Shown here piece by piece: positions 38,723 to 50,637 of a stretch of DNA of 64,000 bases. Positions within the stretch are counted from its first letter, which is position 1. Every line of letters starts with the position of its first letter. The stretch covers positions 1 through 64,000 of the forward strand of contig NZ_RPOI01000003.1 in NCBI RefSeq assembly GCF_003818115.1, read 5' to 3'. The DNA comes from Citrobacter youngae (GTDB lineage Bacteria; Pseudomonadota; Gammaproteobacteria; Enterobacterales; Enterobacteriaceae). The translations under genes and the position numbers were made by a program. The notes below the pieces were generated by a model. It searched no databases. It saw nothing but the letters and a program-made list of their open reading frames with translations, and was not told the DNA's origin.

Positions 38723-38848
38723 AATACCCTAAGGATTTCGCGTTGTAGGAAGGCGACGAATTCGTGAATCCCCGGGAGCATAGATTAACTATGTGACCGG
38801 GGTGAGCGAATGAAGTCAACGCATCTACAGCGCGAAAGACAACGGGTA

Positions 38849-38850
<2 letters not shown>
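38723..38850. repeat. ERIC element C (deoB/deoD)
   Basis: 128-bp imperfect palindrome bounded by AATACCC / GGGTATT with the core GTGACCGGGGTGAGCG. Its right end contains the first two bases of the deoB stop codon (TAA at 38849-38851). It lies within the deo operon and would fold into a long hairpin in the mRNA between deoB and deoD. Confidence 0.92.
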
Positions 38851-40123
<1,273 letters not shown>

Positions 40124-41446
40124 TTATTCGGTTATACGACGATAGACTGTCGGTGTAATTTCTGGCGCTTTATCGTCAAGGCTAATTGCCGCTTTGACCG
40201 CTTTCGCCGCTTCCTGCCAGCTGGCTTCGTCTTTGGCGTGGATCACCGCCAGCGGACGCTGTCCGTCTACGCTGTCGCCCAGACGCGCCATGTCGCTAAA
40301 GCCAACGCTGTAATCAATGGTGTCCGAGGCCTGACGACGACCGCCGCCCATGGAAACGACCGCCATCCCCAGCGCACGGGTATCCATCGCGCTGACAAAA
40401 CCTTCGGTATCAGCATATACCGCTTTGCTGAGCATTGCCGTCGGCAGGTACTTCGCATAATTTTCGACGAAATCGGTCGGGCCTTTCTGCGCCGCAACCA
40501 TGCGACCAAAAATCTCTGCCGCTTTACCGTTATCCAGCACCGCCTGCAATTTCGCACGGGCTTCGGCGTCATCTTTCGCCAGCTTGCCGGAGATCAGCAT
40601 TTCCACGCACAGCGCCATGGTGACGTCTAACAGACGTGGATTGCGGTATTCACCGGTCAGGAACTGCACCGCTTCGCGGACTTCGACCGCGTTACCTGCG
40701 CTGGAGGCCAACACCTGGTTCATATCAGTTAACAGCGCGGTGGTACGTACACCCGCACCGTTTGCCACGCCGACAATCGCTTCAGCAAGGGCTTCAGAAA
40801 GCTCGTAGGTCGGCATAAAGGCACCGCTGCCCACTTTCACATCCATCACCAGCGCATCCAGCCCTTCCGCCAGTTTTTTCGCCAGAATGGAACCGGTAAT
40901 CAGCGGGATGGAATCCACCGTCGCGGTAATATCGCGGGTGGCATAAAAACGTTTATCCGCCGGTGCGAGCGAGCTGGTTTGCCCAATAATCGCCACACCC
41001 ACGTCTTTAATAATTTCACGGAAACGCGCGTCGTCCGGGAAGATGTCAAATCCAGGAATCGCTTCCAGTTTATCGAGCGTACCGCCGGTATGCCCCAGGC
41101 CACGCCCGGAGATCATCGGAATATAGCCGCCGCACGCAGCAACCATCGGGCCTAACATCAGTGACGTTACGTCACCCACGCCACCGGTAGAGTGTTTATC
41201 CACAATCGGGCCGTTCAGCTGCAAGCTTTTCCAGTCCAGCACGGTTCCTGAATCACGCATTGCCATGGTCAGCGAAACACGCTCAGGCATTGTCATATCG
41301 TGGAAAAAAATGGTCATCGCCAGGGCGGCGATTTGCCCTTCAGAGATGGTATTGTCGCGAATGCCATTGATAAAGAAACGAATTTCTTCATCGCTCAGCG
41401 CATGACCATCACGTTTTTTACGAATAATTTCTTGTGCGAGAAACAC
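40124..41446 (-). CDS. deoA: Thymidine phosphorylase
   Basis: Converts thymidine to thymine and deoxyribose 1-phosphate. 440 residues with the family motif [10 protein letters not shown] (about 83-92) and [16 protein letters not shown]. Second gene in the deo operon. Confidence 0.99.
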
Positions 41447-41523
41447 GGTAACCCCCGATTAATCAGGTTAAATGCTGCGGAAAACCCACTGCAATGAATG
41501 ATTACTCTTAATAATCCAAGCCG

Positions 41524-41600
41524 TTGTAGGCCGGGTAAGCAACGCGCACCCGGCAGTCGTACTGATGCCGGATGGCGGCTGCGCCTTATCCGGCCTACAA
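41524..41600. repeat. BIME between deoC and deoA
   Basis: GTAGGCCGGGTAAGC and CACCCGGCA followed by TGCCGGATGGCGGCTGCGCC and TTATCCGGCCTACA, inside the operon. Confidence 0.9.
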
Positions 41601-41614
41601 TGGGCAATTCAAAC

Positions 41615-42394
41615 TTAGTAGCTGCTTGCGCTCTTACCGTCGCCGTGACCCAGCGCTTTCAGCAAGCTAGCCAGCAGGCTGGATGCGCCAAAACGGTAGT
41701 GACGAGAATCAGCCCAGTCAGCGCCAAACAGTTCATCGGCAATCGCCAGGAACTGCTGTGCATCTTCTGCAGTACGCACGCCGCCAGCCGGTTTGAAACC
41801 TACAGTTTTAGAAACACCCATGTCGCGGATCACTTCCATCATGATGCGTGCGCTTTCCGGCGTCGCATTGACCGGCACTTTACCGGTAGAAGTTTTGATG
41901 AAATCAGCACCGGCTTTGATGGAGATTTCAGACGCTTTGCGAATCAGTGCTTCTTCTTTCAGCTCACCGGTTTCGATGATCACTTTCAGCAGCACGTTTG
42001 CCGCCGCACACGCGTCTTTGCAAGCTTTAACCAGATCAAAACCAATCTGCTCGTTACCGGCGATCAGCGCACGGTACGGGAACACCACGTCAACTTCATC
42101 TGCACCGTAGGCGATCGCCGCACGGGTTTCCGCCAGCGCAATCTCGATGTCGTCGTTGCCGTGCGGGAAGTTGGTGACGGTTGCAATACGGATGTCCGGC
42201 GTACCCTGCTCTTTCAGAGTTTTACGCGCAATAGGGATGAAACGAGGATAGATACAGATTGCGGCAGTGTTGCCAACCGGAGTCTTCGCCTGATGACACA
42301 GCGCGATCACTTTTTCATTGGTGTCGTCGTCATTCAGGGTGGTCAGATCCATCAGTTTTAGTGCACGCAGGCTGCTTGCTGTTAAATCGGTCAT
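41615..42394 (-). CDS. deoC: Deoxyribose-phosphate aldolase
   Basis: Splits deoxyribose 5-phosphate to acetaldehyde and glyceraldehyde 3-phosphate. 259 residues; Schiff-base Lys in [10 protein letters not shown] (167) and second Lys in [11 protein letters not shown] (201). I chose the ATG at 42394 (GGAG upstream); an in-frame start at 42430 would add 12 residues. First gene of deoCABD. Confidence 0.99.
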   Translation of the reverse strand: MTDLTASSLRALKLMDLTTLNDDDTNEKVIALCHQAKTPVGNTAAICIYPRFIPIARKTLKEQGTPDIRIATVTNFPHGNDDIEIALAETRAAIAYGADEVDVVFPYRALIAGNEQIGFDLVKACKDACAAANVLLKVIIETGELKEEALIRKASEISIKAGADFIKTSTGKVPVNATPESARIMMEVIRDMGVSKTVGFKPAGGVRTAEDAQQFLAIADELFGADWADSRHYRFGASSLLASLLKALGHGDGKSASSY

Positions 42395-42440
42395 AACATT
42401 CTCCAACGGCATCGCCGTATAAAATTTCACCTTGCGAGTT

Positions 42441-42456
42441 TGTTAGTATTCTAACA
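42441..42456. promoter_or_regulatory. Proximal DeoR operator at deoP2
   Basis: 16-bp near-perfect palindrome TGTTAGTATTCTAACA, identical in its reverse strand (TGTTAGAATACTAACA) to the E. coli deo operator, 47 bp before deoC. Confidence 0.93.
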
Positions 42457-42470
42457 TCCGCTCGCTATTA

Positions 42471-42543
42471 CACTTCGATATACATCACAGTTAATGAAAA
42501 CCACATACAGATTTGCATTACTCTAATGAGATCCACTTCAAAT
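42471..42543 (-). promoter_or_regulatory. CRP/CytR region of deoP2
   Basis: On the minus strand, CTGTGATGTATATCGAAGTG (CRP-1, 42471-42490) and TTTGAAGTGGATCTCATT (CRP-2, about 42526-42543) lie in the arrangement of E. coli deoP2, where two CRP dimers flank CytR. The sequence differs at several positions in CRP-2. Confidence 0.78.
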
Positions 42544-42655
42544 AAATCACCTTTTCTAAAGGGATGCGGTGGCATCAGGCGCATCCGGATCAAAGGTTGT
42601 GGCGGCGTCGCTTTCTACAATGGCGTTACACCTTCGGGACAAAAAGGAATCAACG

Positions 42656-44206
42656 ATGCCCACTTCAAGCGAACTCGCGCTGCAACAGCGTTGCCAACAA
42701 ATCGTGACCAGCCCGGTGCTCAGCCCTGAACAGAAACGCCACTTTCTGGCGTTGGAAGCTGAAAACGCGCTGCCTTACCCGCAACTACCTGCACAGGCAC
42801 GCCAGGCGCTGGATGACGGGGTGATCTGCGATATGTACGAAGGCCATGCCCCATTCAAACCGCGCTATGTTTTACCCGACTACGCGCGTTTTCTGGCCAA
42901 CGGCTCATCATGGCTGGAGCTGGAAGGGGCAAAGGATCTTGATGACGCGTTATCCTTACTCACCATCCTGTACCATCACGTACCGTCAGTGACGTCGATG
43001 CCGGTCTATCTCGGTCAGCTCGATGCTCTGCTGCAACCGTATGTTAGAATTCTAACACAAGAAGAGATCGATATTCGAATAAAACGTTTCTGGCGTTATC
43101 TCGACAGAACCCTGCCAGACGCGTTTATGCATGCCAATATCGGCCCCGCCGATACTCCAGTTACCCGTGCAATTTTACGTGCAGATGCAGAGTTAAAGCA
43201 GGTTTCGCCTAATCTGACATTCATTTATGACCCGCAAATCACACCTGACGATCTGCTGCTCAGCGTGGCGCAAAATATCTGCGAGTGCAGTAAGCCGCAT
43301 ATTTCCAATGGCCCTGAAAATGATAAAATTTTCACAAACGGTCAGTATGGCGTCGTCAGCTGTTACAACTCTTTGCCGCTCGCAGGGGGTGGTAGCACGC
43401 TGGTCAGGCTTAATCTGAAAGCCATCGCAGAACGCAGCACCTCTGTCGATGACTTCTTTACGCGCATCCTACCGCACTATTGCCAACAGCAAATCGCCAT
43501 CATTGATTCACGATGTGAATTCCTCTATGAAAAATCACATTTCTTTGAGAATAGCTTCCTCGTGCAGGAAGGGTTGATTGATCCCGAACGTTTTGTGCCT
43601 ATGTTCGGCATGTATGGCCTGGCGGAGGCGGTGAATCTACTGTGCGATAAGGCGGGACAAAATGCGCGCTACGGAAAAGATGAGTTCGCCAATCAGCTTG
43701 GCTATCGCATCAGCGCCCAATTGGCGGAGTTTGTCGAAAGCACCCCGGTGAAATATGGCTGGAAGCAGCGCGCGATGCTGCATGCACAGTCGGGGATCAG
43801 TTCTGACATCGGTACCACGCCGGGCGCACGTCTGCCTTACGGCGATGAACCAGACCCGATCACTCATCTGCAAACCGTCGCACCGCATCACGCGTTTTAT
43901 CACGCCGGGATCAGCGACATTCTCACGCTGGATGAAACCATCAAGCGCAATCCTCAGGCGCTGGTGCAATTGTGCCTCGGCGCATTTAAAGCCGGGATGC
44001 GTGAATTTACCGCCAACGTGAGCGGCAACGATCTGGTTCGCGTCACCGGTTATATGGTGCGCCTGTCGGATCTGGAAAAATATCGTGCCGCAGGTTCTCG
44101 CACCAACACCACCTGGCTTGGCGAAGAAGCCGCGCGTAATACGCGCATTCTGGAACGACAACCTCGCGTGATTAGCCATGAACAGCAGATGCGCTTCGGT
44201 AAGTAA
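42656..44206 (+). CDS. yjjI: Glycyl-radical enzyme-like protein YjjI
   Basis: 516-residue DUF3029 protein of unknown reaction. It has a candidate active-site Cys236 in [16 protein letters not shown] and a C-terminal RVTGY with Gly465, the glycyl-radical loop. The neighbouring gene encodes a radical SAM activase. Start: ATG at 42656 with AAGGA upstream gives the E. coli length; an upstream in-frame start at 42569 would add 29 residues. It is divergent from deoC and its coding sequence contains a perfect DeoR operator. A link to deoxyribose or acetaldehyde metabolism is inferred from place only. Confidence 0.93.
   Translation: MPTSSELALQQRCQQIVTSPVLSPEQKRHFLALEAENALPYPQLPAQARQALDDGVICDMYEGHAPFKPRYVLPDYARFLANGSSWLELEGAKDLDDALSLLTILYHHVPSVTSMPVYLGQLDALLQPYVRILTQEEIDIRIKRFWRYLDRTLPDAFMHANIGPADTPVTRAILRADAELKQVSPNLTFIYDPQITPDDLLLSVAQNICECSKPHISNGPENDKIFTNGQYGVVSCYNSLPLAGGGSTLVRLNLKAIAERSTSVDDFFTRILPHYCQQQIAIIDSRCEFLYEKSHFFENSFLVQEGLIDPERFVPMFGMYGLAEAVNLLCDKAGQNARYGKDEFANQLGYRISAQLAEFVESTPVKYGWKQRAMLHAQSGISSDIGTTPGARLPYGDEPDPITHLQTVAPHHAFYHAGISDILTLDETIKRNPQALVQLCLGAFKAGMREFTANVSGNDLVRVTGYMVRLSDLEKYRAAGSRTNTTWLGEEAARNTRILERQPRVISHEQQMRFGK
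43042..43057. promoter_or_regulatory. Distal DeoR operator (deoP1) within yjjI
   Basis: Perfect palindrome TGTTAGAATTCTAACA inside the yjjI reading frame, 601 bp from the proximal operator. E. coli deo has two operators 599 bp apart that DeoR bridges by looping; the distance here is almost the same. Confidence 0.92.
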
Positions 44207-45041
44207 GCTGATTCCCTTCTCCTGCGTCGACGGGCCGGGGAGTCGCCTGGCCCTGTTCCTGCAGGGATGCAATTTGCGCTGTAAGAATTGCCACAACCCG
44301 TGGACGATGGGACGCTGCAATGACTGCGGGGAGTGTGTACTGCATTGCCCACATGAAGCGTTAAGTCTGAGCGCGGGAAAAGTATGGTGGCAACCTGATA
44401 TTTGCCAGCAATGCGACACCTGCCTGCACATGTGCCCCCAGCAGGCTACGCCGATGGCGCAGACCATGAGCATTGATGAGGTGCTGCAGCATGTTCGCAA
44501 AGCCTCGCCGTTTATTGAAGGAATGACGGTCAGCGGCGGCGAAGCAACGACCCAGCTACCGTTTATTGTGGCGCTGTTTAGCGCGATCAAAACCGATCCG
44601 CAACTGCAACACCTGACCTGTATGGTCGACAGCAATGGCATGCTGAGCGAAACCGGCTGGCAGAAGCTGCTTCCGGTGTGCGACGGCGTAATGCTGGATT
44701 TAAAAGCCTGGGACAGCACGTGTCATCGTCAGTTGACCGGTCGCGATAACACGCTGATTAAACAAAGCATTACCTTTCTGTCCGGACAAGGGAAACTTGC
44801 GGAACTGCGCCTGCTGGTTATCCCTGGTCAGGTGGATTATCTCCAGCATATTGATGCGCTGGCGGCGTTTATCAGAGGTTCAGGTGACGTGCCGGTACGG
44901 CTGAATGCCTTTCATGCGCACGGAGTGTATGGCGAAGCGAAGGACTGGCCGAGCGCCACACCGCAGGATGTGGAACACCTGGCGCAAAGATTGCGCGAAC
45001 GCGGGGTGGATAATTTGATTTTCCCGGCGCTGTACCTGTGA
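44178..45041 (+). CDS. yjjW: Glycyl-radical-enzyme activating protein YjjW
   Basis: Radical SAM activase, 287 residues, with Cys31, 35 and 38 in [13 protein letters not shown] and an inserted two-cluster ferredoxin segment ([26 protein letters not shown]), as in PflA-like activases of other glycyl-radical enzymes. Overlaps the end of yjjI by 29 bp, so it is very likely its partner and translated by coupling. Confidence 0.95.
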   Translation: MNSRCASVSKLIPFSCVDGPGSRLALFLQGCNLRCKNCHNPWTMGRCNDCGECVLHCPHEALSLSAGKVWWQPDICQQCDTCLHMCPQQATPMAQTMSIDEVLQHVRKASPFIEGMTVSGGEATTQLPFIVALFSAIKTDPQLQHLTCMVDSNGMLSETGWQKLLPVCDGVMLDLKAWDSTCHRQLTGRDNTLIKQSITFLSGQGKLAELRLLVIPGQVDYLQHIDALAAFIRGSGDVPVRLNAFHAHGVYGEAKDWPSATPQDVEHLAQRLRERGVDNLIFPALYL

Positions 45042-45042
45042 T

Positions 45043-45075
45043 TGCCGGATGCGATGCAATAGCGCCGCATCCGGA
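45043..45075. repeat. REP-like hairpin after yjjW
   Basis: TTGCCGGATGCG / CGCCGCATCCGGAA around a short loop, between convergent yjjW and yjjV; probably ends both transcripts. Confidence 0.75.
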
Positions 45076-45077
45076 AT

Positions 45078-45854
45078 TCAAAAATCAAACAACGCCGTGG
45101 TATTACGATACAGCGCGTCAGCGATCACGTCCGCAGGTTCCGGGCGCAGTTCGCATAAGACGTCAAAGACTCTGACTACCTGCTCCGGGCGATTAGGCTG
45201 CCCCTGAAAGCCGTTGAGCGGCATATCCGGCGCGTCGGTTTCCAGCAACAGCGACTCCAGCGGCAGCTGCGCCATTACCTCGCGGGTTTTACTGGCGCGC
45301 GGATAGGTAATGGTGCCGCCCACGCCAATTTTGTATCCCAGTTGCACAAAGCGTTCGGCCTGCTGCATGCTCCCGGAAAACCCATGCACCACGCCTGTTC
45401 GTGGCAAAGCATGGCGTTTAAGGTGCATCGCCAGCTTGTCATGCGTGCGTCGCGAATGCAGGATCACCGGCAGTTCGTAACGCTTCGCCAGCTTAAGTTG
45501 CGCTTCCAGCACCCGCTCTTGCTTGTCGAATTGCGGATCGTCGCGATACAGATCCAATCCAATCTCACCTACCGCCACCAGCTTTTGTGGGCGCTTATCC
45601 AGCACCTGTTGCAACTGGTCCAGGCAGTCATCACTATGTTGTTCAATAACAATGGGATGTAGACCAAGCGCGGCAAATAATGGAGGATAATTTTCCGCTA
45701 ACGCCAGTACGCGGGAAAAATTCGCCGCCTGGGTGGCCGGAACGATAATGCTCTGTACACCAACCTCCGCCGCGCGCTGAATGCTGGCAGGTTCATCGCC
45801 GGTAAACGGCGGGAAATCAAAGTGACAGTGCGTATCGATAAAACGATAACTCAC
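45078..45854 (-). CDS. yjjV: TatD-family metal-dependent hydrolase YjjV
   Basis: 258-residue TIM-barrel hydrolase, DNase-like family. Metal-binding DTHCHFD near the start, VGEIGLDLYRDDPQF, HSRRTHD and ETDAPDMPL near 205. Exact substrate is unknown. Start read as GTG, sharing four bases (GTGA) with the stop of yjjU. Confidence 0.94.
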   Translation of the reverse strand: MSYRFIDTHCHFDFPPFTGDEPASIQRAAEVGVQSIIVPATQAANFSRVLALAENYPPLFAALGLHPIVIEQHSDDCLDQLQQVLDKRPQKLVAVGEIGLDLYRDDPQFDKQERVLEAQLKLAKRYELPVILHSRRTHDKLAMHLKRHALPRTGVVHGFSGSMQQAERFVQLGYKIGVGGTITYPRASKTREVMAQLPLESLLLETDAPDMPLNGFQGQPNRPEQVVRVFDVLCELRPEPADVIADALYRNTTALFDF

Positions 45855-46924
45855 GCCAAATCCTCATTATTAAACGTTGTATCGTTGGCCTGAGGCGCAT
45901 TGGTCGCCACCGGTGCGTGGGCATCGTTGGCCACCGGCGCGGGAGGAACTACCACCGGTCCCGGCACCACAATCTTCGGCGTCTGACGAGGCAGCGGCAC
46001 GTTTTTCCCCAGCAGTTTGCCGACGGTAGCGAGGAAGTAACGACCGCACAGGCGTCCGGTTTTGTAGTCTTCCCGCAAGGCCGGAATACGGCTTCCCAAC
46101 GCCATGCTATGGAGCGGTTTGGGCGGGTAGATCTCAAAGATACGCAGCTTGCCCGGCGGTTTCTCAATAAAGCTCTGAATCGCGCGATAGGTGGCTTCAT
46201 GGTGCTGCACCAGATTCAACAGTGGTTGCAGGCTGCTTTCGCCCAGCCAGCGTTCCATACGCTTGAACCACTGCGGGGTGTAGTACATTTGCGAAGGCAC
46301 GGTGCGGATAACCACCAGCGTTTTCGCCCCCTGCTTCGCCGCTTCCTGCACGGGAATGGCATCGCTGACGCCCCCATCCAGGTAATTCACGCCGTCCAAC
46401 ACAACCCCAGTGCGGTAGAACCCGGGAATCGCGCTGGAGGCACGAATAAGATCGAGCCAGTTTTGCCGGTTCGGCGAAAAATAGCCCGGCGTGTAGTCAT
46501 CACCCCGACAGGCGCACATATAAAATGCTTTCCCCGCGGCAAACAAGCGCTCAGCGTTGTCCATCGCCAGCGGCATTTGGGACGAGGTCGAATCCACCAG
46601 CCAGTCGAGGTCGATTAAGTTTCCCCCGCGCACAAAGCGCACCGGGTCAAAAAACTCACGTCGGGTAGTGTAACGCATGATGACTTTACGACCGTAACCG
46701 GGCTGGTTACAGAGATAAGCTGAAAGGTTTTGCGCGCCAGCGGACGTCCCGTAGAAGAGATCAAAGGGATTGAACTGCGCGCGCATGAATTCATCCAGTA
46801 CGCCTGCGGTGAAGATGCCTCTTTGTCCCCCGCCCTCGCACACCAGCGCCATACTGCCTGGTTGAAACGGACGTAACGATAACGGCGCGATATTACCGAG
46901 CGTGACGGGTATTCTCTGCCCCAC
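45851..46924 (-). CDS. yjjU: Patatin-like phospholipase YjjU
   Basis: 357 residues. Oxyanion motif GGGQRGIFTAG (31-41), nucleophile GTSAG with Ser61, and catalytic DGG in NYLDGGVSDA near 177 are all present. Physiological substrate is not known. The start is taken as GTG at 46924 with AGGAAGG upstream, matching E. coli length; an in-frame start at 46960 is possible but less likely. The C-terminal Pro/Ala/Val-rich tail differs from E. coli. Confidence 0.92.
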   Translation of the reverse strand: MGQRIPVTLGNIAPLSLRPFQPGSMALVCEGGGQRGIFTAGVLDEFMRAQFNPFDLFYGTSAGAQNLSAYLCNQPGYGRKVIMRYTTRREFFDPVRFVRGGNLIDLDWLVDSTSSQMPLAMDNAERLFAAGKAFYMCACRGDDYTPGYFSPNRQNWLDLIRASSAIPGFYRTGVVLDGVNYLDGGVSDAIPVQEAAKQGAKTLVVIRTVPSQMYYTPQWFKRMERWLGESSLQPLLNLVQHHEATYRAIQSFIEKPPGKLRIFEIYPPKPLHSMALGSRIPALREDYKTGRLCGRYFLATVGKLLGKNVPLPRQTPKIVVPGPVVVPPAPVANDAHAPVATNAPQANDTTFNNEDLA

Positions 46925-46987
46925 CTCTGCCTTCCTGTTGTTTTTGTAATAGAGCAACAAAGTAACGCAAATTGCCTGACGCTAAAA

Positions 46988-47017
46988 CCGTAAAAGCCAG
47001 TCCGATGGACTGGCCTG
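46988..47017 (-). terminator. ytjA terminator
   Basis: GCCAGTCC / GGACTGGC with a GAT loop; on the minus strand it runs into TTTTACGGTTTT. Confidence 0.8.
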
Positions 47018-47045
47018 GTTGCAACTTTACTTTACAGACGACCAG

Positions 47046-47207
47046 TCAGGGTCGTTTACGCCCGGTAAACAGGCTGACCAGAAACAGAATGATCCCCACC
47101 ACAAAAACAATTTTCGCTGCGCCTGCAGCGGTACCCGCCAGTCCACCAAAACCCAGTGCGGCGGCAATTAACGCGATAACCAGAAATATGATGCCCCATC
47201 GAAACAT
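47046..47207 (-). CDS. ytjA: YtjA, small membrane protein (DUF1328)
   Basis: 53 residues with two hydrophobic helices, [17 protein letters not shown] and [15 protein letters not shown], ending GRKRP. The ATG at 47207 has GGAG eight bases upstream; an in-frame start at 47291 would give an unlikely extension. Function unknown. Lies after osmY on the same strand. Confidence 0.93.
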   Translation of the reverse strand: MFRWGIIFLVIALIAAALGFGGLAGTAAGAAKIVFVVGIILFLVSLFTGRKRP

Positions 47208-47297
47208 ATGCTTCTCCTTTACCATAGTTAATGTCACCGCTTGATATGAGCGCTCAGGCTGCCCATCGGCGATATTTTCAGTGTGGTGCACAACACG

Positions 47298-47319
47298 CCT
47301 CCCGACAAACGTCAGGAGG
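47298..47319 (-). terminator. Hairpin after osmY
   Basis: CCTCC-GAC / GTC-GGAGG around AAAC, between osmY and ytjA. No clear T-run. Confidence 0.5.
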
Positions 47320-47334
47320 ACGAATTAAGTCGAA

Positions 47335-47952
47335 TTACTGAGTTTTGAGGTCATTTTTGACGCTTTTCACGCCATCAATCGCTTTAGCGATGCTCTCAGC
47401 GCGATCGCTTTGAGCCTGCGATTCAATGGTTCCTGAAAGCTGTACCACACCATCGGTGGTTTCCACTTTCACCTTGCGGGATGGGACAATGTCATCGGCC
47501 AGCAGCTTGGCTTTTACCTCACTGGTGATTGCCGTATCGCCCGCATAGCCTTTTACGGAGGTGTCTTTGCTGTCACGCACGTGCAGTTTGTCGCTGACGG
47601 AGGTCACCCCCTCAACGCCTTTCGCCACTTTCACCGCCTCTTCGGCCTGCGCCTGGCTTGTAACAAACCCACTTAACGTCACGACTTTCTGCTCTGTTTC
47701 GACGGAAATATCGGTGCTCTTGATACTTTCGTGGTCCACCAGCGCGGCTTTCACTTTCGCGGTGATGGTGCTGTCATCCATGAAATTACCGACTTTGTTC
47801 ATAGAGCTATCGACTTTCTGCCCCGCACTTTCGACGCCGGATTGCGCTTTGTCCATCGTTGAGTTTTCTGCATAAGCAGAACCCGTTGCAACAGCGGAGG
47901 TCAGCATCACGGCCAGCAGCGTTTTAGAAATCTTAAGTCCTGTCATTGTCAT
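47335..47952 (-). CDS. osmY: Periplasmic osmotically induced protein OsmY
   Basis: 205-residue periplasmic protein with a signal peptide (cleavage after AYA near 28) and two BON domains (about 55-125 and 130-200). The domains are thought to bind membranes or act as a chaperone. E. coli has 201 residues; the difference lies in the linker after the signal. In E. coli it is sigma-S dependent. Confidence 0.97.
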   Translation of the reverse strand: MTMTGLKISKTLLAVMLTSAVATGSAYAENSTMDKAQSGVESAGQKVDSSMNKVGNFMDDSTITAKVKAALVDHESIKSTDISVETEQKVVTLSGFVTSQAQAEEAVKVAKGVEGVTSVSDKLHVRDSKDTSVKGYAGDTAITSEVKAKLLADDIVPSRKVKVETTDGVVQLSGTIESQAQSDRAESIAKAIDGVKSVKNDLKTQ

Positions 47953-48226
47953 CGATGTATTCCTGTATGTTTTGCTTAAAGCGATGCTCAGCCGTTAAAC
48001 GGCTTGAGCCAGCAACTAATCTTGTAAGTGAGATAAATATCAGCAATAGAAGCTGCAACAGGCAGCCTAAAAAGCATTAAACGCCGATATTTATGTCATC
48101 ACATTGTTAAATATAGTTCACGATTTCGTGATCGCAGCCCGATTTGGCTAAAAAACAGGCAAACGAAAGAAAAACGGCAGGATTTAAGAACATTCCGCAA
48201 GGGATTTAAAAGACAGGGAAAGTTGC
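47953..48226. promoter_or_regulatory. osmY upstream region
   Basis: About 270 bp without a gene; AT-rich in the middle. It should hold the osmY sigma-S promoter, but I cannot place its -10 with certainty. Confidence 0.4.
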
Positions 48227-48251
48227 AGGGCACGGCGGATACCGCGCCCTG
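48227..48251 (-). terminator. prfC terminator hairpin
   Basis: CAGGGC-CGG / CCG-GCCCTG stem right after the prfC stop, without a long T-run. Confidence 0.6.
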
Positions 48252-48260
48252 AGAGGTCGA

Positions 48261-49850
48261 TTAGTGTTCGCGCGTTTTGCGGAACTGAACGTCAGGGTAA
48301 CGTTCCTGGGTGAGATTCAGGTTAACCATGGTTGGCGCGATATAGGTGAGGTTATCACCGCCATCCAGCGCCAGCTGAATTTCGTTTTTACGCTTAAATT
48401 CTTCGAATTTCTTCACGTCAGAGCATTCTACCCAGCGCGCAGTCGCCACGTTGACCGACTCATAAATCGCTTCAACGTTGTATTCGCTCTTCAGACGAGA
48501 AACTACCACGTCGAACTGCAGCACACCGACAGCGCCCACGATCAGGTCGTTATTGGCGATCGGACGGAAGACCTGCACGGCGCCCTCTTCTGACAGCTGA
48601 ACCAGCCCTTTCAGCAGCTGTTTCTGCTTCAGCGGATCCTTCAGGCGAATACGGCGGAACAGCTCCGGCGCGAAGTTCGGAATACCGGTGAACTTCATCA
48701 TTTCGCCCTGGGTAAAGGTATCGCCGATCTGGATAGTGCCGTGGTTATGCAGACCAAGAATATCGCCCGGATACGCTTCTTCCACATGAGAACGGTCACC
48801 GGCCATAAAGGTGAGTGCATCGGAGATCACCACGTCTTTACCAATGCGCACCTGGCGCATTTTCATGCCTTTCTCATACTTGCCGGATACCACACGCATG
48901 AACGCCACACGGTCACGGTGTTTCGGGTCCATGTTGGCCTGAATTTTAAACACGAAACCGGTGAACTTCTCTTCTGAGGCTTCGACGACGCGGGTGTCGG
49001 TTTTACGCGGCATCGGCGCAGGCGCCCACTCCACTAAGCCGTCCAGCATATGGTCAACGCCGAAGTTACCCAACGCGGTACCGAAGAAGACCGGGGTGAT
49101 TTCGCCCGCAAGGAACAACTCATGGTCGAACTCGTTGGACGCGCCCTGCACCAGCTCCAGCTCGTCGCGCAGCTGCTGCGCCAGGTCTTCACCCACGGCA
49201 GCATCAAGTTCCGGGTTGTTGAGACCTTTAACAACACGCACTTCCTGAATCGTATGGCCTTTACCGGTCTGGTACAGATACGTTTCATCTTTATAAAGGT
49301 GATAGACGCCCTTGAACAACTTCCCGCAGCCAATCGGCCAGGTGATCGGCGCACAGCCGATTTTCAGTTCGTTCTCAACTTCATCCAGCAGCTCCATCGG
49401 ATCGCGGATGTCACGGTCGAGTTTGTTCATAAAGGTCAGGATCGGCGTATCGCGCAGACGGGTAACTTCCATCAGCTTACGGGTCCTGTCTTCAACACCT
49501 TTCGCAGCATCGATAACCATCAGGCAGCAGTCCACCGCCGTCAGAGTACGGTAGGTATCTTCGGAGAAGTCTTCGTGCCCCGGGGTGTCCAGCAGGTTCA
49601 CCAGGCAGTCATGATACGGAAACTGCATCACAGAGGTGGTAATGGAGATACCGCGTTGCTTTTCCATTTCCATCCAGTCAGATTTTGCATGCTGGCTGGA
49701 GCCACGGCCTTTTACCGTACCGGCGGTCTGAATGGCCTGTCCGAATAACAGTACCTTTTCAGTAATTGTCGTTTTACCGGCATCCGGGTGAGAAATAATG
49801 GCAAAAGTGCGGCGTTTGGCCACCTCTTGCAAATAAGGAGACAACGTCAT
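48261..49850 (-). CDS. prfC: Peptide chain release factor 3
   Basis: GTPase that frees RF1 and RF2 from the ribosome after termination. 529 residues with G1 SHPDAGKTT, switch region [12 protein letters not shown]3 DTPGHEDF and G4 NKLD. ATG at 49850 has AAGAAGA upstream; a TTG two codons earlier is not needed. Confidence 0.99.
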   Translation of the reverse strand: MTLSPYLQEVAKRRTFAIISHPDAGKTTITEKVLLFGQAIQTAGTVKGRGSSQHAKSDWMEMEKQRGISITTSVMQFPYHDCLVNLLDTPGHEDFSEDTYRTLTAVDCCLMVIDAAKGVEDRTRKLMEVTRLRDTPILTFMNKLDRDIRDPMELLDEVENELKIGCAPITWPIGCGKLFKGVYHLYKDETYLYQTGKGHTIQEVRVVKGLNNPELDAAVGEDLAQQLRDELELVQGASNEFDHELFLAGEITPVFFGTALGNFGVDHMLDGLVEWAPAPMPRKTDTRVVEASEEKFTGFVFKIQANMDPKHRDRVAFMRVVSGKYEKGMKMRQVRIGKDVVISDALTFMAGDRSHVEEAYPGDILGLHNHGTIQIGDTFTQGEMMKFTGIPNFAPELFRRIRLKDPLKQKQLLKGLVQLSEEGAVQVFRPIANNDLIVGAVGVLQFDVVVSRLKSEYNVEAIYESVNVATARWVECSDVKKFEEFKRKNEIQLALDGGDNLTYIAPTMVNLNLTQERYPDVQFRKTREH

Positions 49851-49942
49851 AGTCAAATCTTCTTAGGTAAGCACGGCAACGGGCCGGGCAAGTTGAATAC
49901 GAAAAATTGCGGCTATTTTACCCATCAACGGGGGGGAGGCAA

Positions 49943-50626
49943 TCAGTGTTTACACAGGAGCTGCTCCAGTTCGCTTAATGACGCTACGGTCCAGGTCGGC
50001 TGAATGCCCGCTGGCTGCTCGCGGTTGTGCGTATTTAGCCAGCAGGTGGATAGCCCGGCGTTAATGCCGCCAAGAATATCGGACTCTGCGGTGTCACCCA
50101 CCATTAGCACGCGAGAACGGTCAGGATTGCCCGCCTGCTCCAGCGCATGGTCAAAAATACGGGAATCAGGTTTTGCCACCCCAACCTGCTCAGAAATCAC
50201 CAGCAGGTCGAAATAGTCGCGCAGCCCCGTCCGCTCAAGGCGGATTTGCTGCAACGCGGTAAAGCCGTTAGTAATGATGCCGATTTTCGCTTTATCACGA
50301 ATCGCATTGAGCAGAGAAACCGCCCCCGGCAACGGCGAACAGATCTCCGCCATCGCATTGATGAATGCATCATTAAGCTGGCCCGGTTCAACCTTCAGGC
50401 GTTCGGCCCAGCTCTGAAAACGGGCATGCTGCAATTGTAATGAGGTAATCGCGCCGTTTTGGTAATCCACCCACAGCGGTTTATTCACGGCCTGGTAGTC
50501 CTGAAAATCTTCAGCGGTAAAGGTAATGCTATAGTCGAGAAACATCCGCTGTAAGCCGGTAAACGAGTCAAATGTAAACAGCGTTTCGTCGGCATCAAAG
50601 AAAATCCAGTCCCACTTCTTCATCAT
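49943..50626 (-). CDS. yjjG: Pyrimidine nucleotidase YjjG
   Basis: HAD-family 5'-nucleotidase acting on dUMP, dTMP and non-canonical pyrimidine nucleotides in E. coli. Motif [10 protein letters not shown] (Asp11, Asp13), motif II IITNGF, motif III KPDSRIF and [10 protein letters not shown]. Two adjacent ATGs (50626, 50623) could start it; there is one extra Lys compared with E. coli. Follows rimI after 11 bp. Confidence 0.97.
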   Translation of the reverse strand: MMKKWDWIFFDADETLFTFDSFTGLQRMFLDYSITFTAEDFQDYQAVNKPLWVDYQNGAITSLQLQHARFQSWAERLKVEPGQLNDAFINAMAEICSPLPGAVSLLNAIRDKAKIGIITNGFTALQQIRLERTGLRDYFDLLVISEQVGVAKPDSRIFDHALEQAGNPDRSRVLMVGDTAESDILGGINAGLSTCWLNTHNREQPAGIQPTWTVASLSELEQLLCKH

Positions 50627-50637
50627 TACACCTTGTC

